From Pseudanabaena sp. CAN_BIN31 (GTDB taxonomy: Bacteria > Cyanobacteriota > Cyanobacteriia > Pseudanabaenales > Pseudanabaenaceae), in assembly GCA_026785865.1 (NCBI GenBank), contig JAJAZG010000377.1, positions 1 to 5,767 on the forward strand: a stretch of DNA of 5,767 nucleotides. Reading direction: 5' to 3'. A program made the translations under genes and the position numbers. The notes beneath the pieces are model-generated. The model did no database searches. It was not told where the DNA came from and saw nothing but the letters and a program-made list of their open reading frames with translations. How positions within the stretch are numbered: the stretch's first letter is position 1; every line of letters starts with the position of its first letter. Shown one piece after another: positions 5,343 through 5,767 of the stretch.

Positions 5343-5767
5343 CCCACATTCCGCTCGTAAAGGAAGGGTAAAATAAATAGCGAAAGGCAGAGTAGAAGCG
5401 AAAAAGCAGGAGAAAGTTATTAATAGTAAAAATACGGAGATGAAAGTAGAGAATCTAGATCATCTAGGAATCGTGGCAGGGATAATCGACGAGATAGGAA
5501 TCGTAGAATATATAAACGAGAAAATCGGGAGAAGCTCAAGAGAAAAAGTAAGCGCAGGGATAATGGTCAAAGCAATGATCCTGAATGGATTAGGGTTTGT
5601 ATCCGCACCGTTGTATATGTTTAGTAAATTCTTTGAAGGAATAGCCACGGAACACTTATTAGGCGAAGGAATAACGGCGGAACAAATCAACGATGACCGC
5701 ATTGGCAAAGTATTAGATGGCTTACGAGAAAAAGGACTAAGCGAAATATTTGTCGGCATCAGCATGA
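5343..5767 (+). mobile_element. left part of an IS1634-family insertion sequence (runs off the window)
   Basis: The left boundary is set at 5343 because homology to the 66-bp element ends at 5342 and an unrelated sequence beginning CCCACATTCCGCTCG starts there, about 97 bp before the transposase ATG. That start is a reasonable terminal inverted repeat, but the right end needed to confirm it lies beyond the window. The element carries the transposase described next. Confidence 0.65.
5440..5767 (+). CDS. IS1634-family transposase, N-terminal part (DUF4277 region), cut by window end
   Basis: The first 109 codons of a transposase are open to the right edge. The protein begins MKVENLDHLGIVAGIIDEIG and continues with KVSAGIMVKAMILNGLGFVS, then APLYMFSKFFEG, TEHLLGEG and INDDRIGKVLDGL. 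This is the typical N-terminal DUF4277 region of IS1634-type transposases. The DDE catalytic part would follow and is not visible, so intactness cannot be judged. ATG 5440 has GGAG directly against it, too close for a normal ribosome site. An in-frame ATT at 5419 has AGGAG (5408-5412) at an ideal 6-base spacing and would add seven residues. Codons are rich in ATA, AGA and GGA, unlike the GH94 gene, consistent with a mobile gene. The opposite-strand open frame over the same bases is a shadow. Confidence 0.9.
   Translation, partial: MKVENLDHLGIVAGIIDEIGIVEYINEKIGRSSREKVSAGIMVKAMILNGLGFVSAPLYMFSKFFEGIATEHLLGEGITAEQINDDRIGKVLDGLREKGLSEIFVGISM

Larger units (their letters stand above)
4924..5439. 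other. non-coding repeat-rich stretch between kinase and transposase
   Basis: I see no gene in these ~516 bases. A 75-codon open frame at 5114-5341 is made of the repeats themselves, has no ribosome site and resembles no protein I know. The stretch holds an outer inverted repeat (4970-4985 / 5154-5169), two complete 66-bp stem-loop elements, one interrupted element, a small TCTGTG-CCTT-CACAGA hairpin (5111-5126) and the probable transposon left end from 5343. No DGR template repeat matching the kinase 3' end is present. Confidence 0.75.

Noticed and set aside
4924..5439. Search for a DGR template repeat or a small accessory gene right after the kinase
   Set aside because: No segment here resembles 4819-4923 and no AAC-rich stretch is present; if a template exists it is outside the window.
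5460..5765. 101-codon open frame on the minus strand across the transposase
   Set aside because: The plus strand of the same bases encodes a clear IS1634-type N-terminal region; the minus frame has no recognisable protein character and is a shadow.

Overview
The window looks like cyanobacterial chromosome, probably a filamentous or Pseudanabaena-like lineage, although the genus is inference. The evidence is seven copies of the cyanobacterial HIP1 octamer GCGATCGC, intergenic palindromic repeats of cyanobacterial style, a zinc-ribbon Hanks kinase fused to a formylglycine-generating-enzyme (FGE) fold, and an IS1634-type transposase.

Layout. (1) 86-2533 (+): an 815-residue GH94-type glycoside phosphorylase carrying two palindromic repeats read through in frame. 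(2) 2538-2566: a strong hairpin serving as bidirectional terminator between convergent genes. (3) 3157-2575 (-): a mazE/mazF-type toxin-antitoxin operon with a 20-bp gene overlap, a good sigma70-like promoter and an overlapping dyad as probable operator. (4) 3234-3266: a perfect 16-bp palindrome in the divergent intergenic region. (5) 3316-4923 (+): zinc ribbon + Ser/Thr kinase + C-terminal FGE/C-type-lectin-like domain. (6) 4924-5439: non-coding DNA with nested inverted repeats, two full 66-bp stem-loop elements in opposite orientations and one interrupted copy. (7) 5343 to window end: probable left end of an IS1634-family element, with its transposase running off the right edge.

The most interesting signal is the last ~30 codons of the kinase-FGE gene. 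They have the position, flanking motifs (GGSW ... GFR) and unusual C-ended codons expected of the variable region of a diversity-generating retroelement (DGR) target. No template repeat or reverse transcriptase is visible here, so any DGR would have to act from beyond the right edge or in trans. The second signal is that the interrupted 66-bp element stops exactly where the transposon seems to start, which makes a specific prediction about sequence beyond the window.

The genes do not form one pathway. The phosphorylase is a HIP1-rich, host-like gene. The DNA from about 2534 onward (toxin-antitoxin, possible hypervariable sensor kinase, repeats, transposon) has no HIP1 site and reads as accessory DNA.
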